NCBI GenBank assembly: GCA_025963955.1
Contig: JAOPZU010000369.1
Span: 1 to 6,207, forward strand
Source of the DNA: Solirubrobacterales bacterium
GTDB taxonomy: Bacteria > Actinomycetota > Thermoleophilia > Solirubrobacterales > Solirubrobacteraceae
Reading direction: 5' to 3'
DNA length: 6,207 nt
Part shown: positions 5,027-6,207 of the stretch, piece by piece
Layout: each line of letters begins with the position of its first letter
Numbering within the stretch: position 1 is the stretch's first letter
Notes under the pieces: model-generated
The model's input: only the letters and a program-made list of their open reading frames with translations
Told to the model about the DNA's origin: nothing
Database searches by the model: none
Made by a program: the position numbers and the translations under genes

Positions 5027-6207
5027 GCATCGACGTGCCGGCCGACCGCGACACGCCCCGGTCCATCGGGGCCGCGCGCCGTGACGTCGCCCCGGCCGCG
5101 GTCCGCGAGGTGCTGCTCATCGAGGACGACGAGGACGACGTGCTCATCGTGACCGACGAGCTCGCGGCCTGGCCCGACTTCCGGGTGCGCGCGGTGCCGT
5201 CGGTCAGCGCTGCCCTCGAGGCGCTCCGGGTCGCCGGCGCCGACTGCGTGCTGCTGGACCTCGGGCTGCCCGACGCCGTCGGGCTCGACGGGCTGCAACG
5301 GCTGCTGGCGTACGACAGCGACCTGGCGGTCGTCGTTCTCACGGGGGACGTCGACGGGCGCCGCGGGGCCGCCGCCGTCGCCGCCGGGGCCCAGGACTAC
5401 CTCATCAAGGGCCGGGGTGACGAGGACGGCCTGGTCCGCGCGATCCGCTACGCCATCGAGCGCCGGCAGAGCGCGCGCCTGGGCCGGGAGGCGGCCGTGG
5501 CCCGCGCGCACGAAGCGGAGAACACCCGTCTGCAGCGCGGCCTGCTCCCCGCCCCCATCCTGCGCGGGGACGACGTCACGGTGACGACCGCCTACCAGCC
5601 CGGGCGCAGCCGCCAGCTGCTCGGCGGCGACTTCTACGACGTCGTCGAGACCCCGGACGGCGTGCTCCATGCCCTGATCGGCGACGTCTGCGGCCACGGA
5701 CCGGACGAGGCGGCGCTCGGCGTCCGGCTGCGCATCGCGTGGCGGACGCTCGTGCTCTCCGGCGCCCCGCCGGCCGCCATGTTCACGACCCTCGACCGGC
5801 TGCTGGAGTACGAGCGCGAGGACGACTGCATCTTCGCCACCGCCGCCCAGGTGAGCGTCACGGCCGATCGGCGGCAGGCCTGCTTCCGGATCGCCGGTCA
5901 TCCGCCGCCGGTGCTGATCGCCGCTGGTGACGCCCTGCCGCTGGAGACCGAGACGGGTCCGGCGCTCGGGTTCGGGCGGTCCGTGGCGTGGCCGGAGACT
6001 CCCGTCGCCCTGCCGCCGGACTGGAACCTGCTGCTCTACACGGACGGCCTCTTCGAGGGCCGGTCGGGGGACGGCCGGCTCGGCGAGGACGGCCTGACGG
6101 CCCTGCTGCGCGCGTTTGCCCGCCGGCGGGCCGGCGTCACGGAGGCCTTCTTGACGGAGGTGCTCGGGGAGGTGACGCGGCGCAACGGGGCCGCGCTGGC
6201 GGACGAC
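5023..6207 (+). CDS. REC-PP2C (SpoIIE/RsbU-type) Ser/Thr phosphatase, C-terminus cut by window end
   Basis: A GTG start overlaps the upstream stop as GTGA, and the frame stays open for 395 codons to the window end. Residues about 28-145 are a receiver: acidic Glu34-Asp35-Asp36 (VLLIEDDEDD), phospho-acceptor Asp79 (VLLDLGLPD), Thr107 (VVVLTGD) and Lys129 (DYLIKG). A helical linker follows (146-178) with the LQRGLLPAPI signature seen before SpoIIE phosphatase domains. The PP2C domain (about 180 to the end) has its metal-binding aspartates in GGDFYD (Asp203), GDVCGHG (Asp221) and LLYTDGLFEG (Asp340-341 region). The final ALADD matches the usual last 'DD' motif, so probably only about ten residues are missing. 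Such enzymes dephosphorylate STAS anti-sigma-factor antagonists, freeing a sigma factor by partner switching. Here phosphorylation of Asp79 by the operon's kinase probably switches the activity. The ribosome-binding site is weak (GGACGGG, 5011-5017), so translation is probably coupled. The substrate gene is not in the window. Confidence 0.92.
   Translation, partial: MSIDVPADRDTPRSIGAARRDVAPAAVREVLLIEDDEDDVLIVTDELAAWPDFRVRAVPSVSAALEALRVAGADCVLLDLGLPDAVGLDGLQRLLAYDSDLAVVVLTGDVDGRRGAAAVAAGAQDYLIKGRGDEDGLVRAIRYAIERRQSARLGREAAVARAHEAENTRLQRGLLPAPILRGDDVTVTTAYQPGRSRQLLGGDFYDVVETPDGVLHALIGDVCGHGPDEAALGVRLRIAWRTLVLSGAPPAAMFTTLDRLLEYEREDDCIFATAAQVSVTADRRQACFRIAGHPPPVLIAAGDALPLETETGPALGFGRSVAWPETPVALPPDWNLLLYTDGLFEGRSGDGRLGEDGLTALLRAFARRRAGVTEAFLTEVLGEVTRRNGAALADD

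Noticed and set aside
4882..5901. Minus-strand open frame of 339 codons opposite the phosphatase gene
   Set aside because: The plus-strand frame from GTG 5023 encodes an intact receiver and PP2C domain with all key residues; the minus-strand product has no recognisable motif.
1..6207. CRISPR arrays, tRNA or rRNA genes, insertion sequences, phage or toxin-antitoxin genes
   Set aside because: No regularly spaced repeats, cloverleaf, rRNA signature, transposase motif or terminal inverted repeats were seen; the window is accounted for by six signalling genes and two short intergenic regions.

Overview
The window is very GC-rich DNA with strong G/C third-position bias and short intergenic spaces. 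Its contents are typical of a free-living actinobacterial signalling region: a chemoreceptor, a Cache-type sensor kinase, small receiver proteins and a SpoIIE/RsbU-type PP2C phosphatase. The codon usage and protein style suggest Actinomycetota, perhaps the Thermoleophilia/Solirubrobacterales branch. That placement is an inference from general appearance; no marker gene is present.

Layout. (1) Positions 1-621, minus strand: a two-gene unit of a small winged-helix DNA-binding protein (355-621) followed by a PAS-domain protein that runs off the left edge (1-358). They are joined by an ATGA overlap. (2) Positions 616-723: a compact intergenic region with a perfect 20-bp palindrome and three same-orientation copies of the heptamer GATGAAC, then a strong hairpin that looks like the terminator of the next gene. 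(3) Positions 724-2553, minus strand: a complete methyl-accepting chemotaxis protein of 609 residues. (4) Positions 2554-2814: a 261-bp divergent promoter region with several short inverted repeats. (5) Positions 2815 to the right edge, plus strand: an overlapping three-gene operon. It encodes a membrane sensor histidine kinase with a double-Cache-like extracytoplasmic domain (2815-4554), an Rcp1-type single-domain response regulator (4547-5026), and a REC-PP2C phosphatase (5023 to beyond 6207) that starts at GTG and is open to the window end.

How the genes may work together. The kinase, the stand-alone receiver and the receiver-phosphatase are translationally coupled, so one sensor probably feeds two receivers. 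The phosphatase output would act on a phosphorylated anti-sigma-factor antagonist (STAS protein), as in RsbU/RsbP-type partner switching. No STAS or anti-sigma gene lies in the window, so the target is unknown. The chemoreceptor shares the divergent promoter region with the kinase operon but has no che genes nearby. The winged-helix/PAS pair looks independently regulated, with a candidate operator directly at its 5' end.

All genes belong to known families. The least explained signals are the heptamer array at 616-675 and the receiver-like tail at the C-terminus of the histidine kinase.
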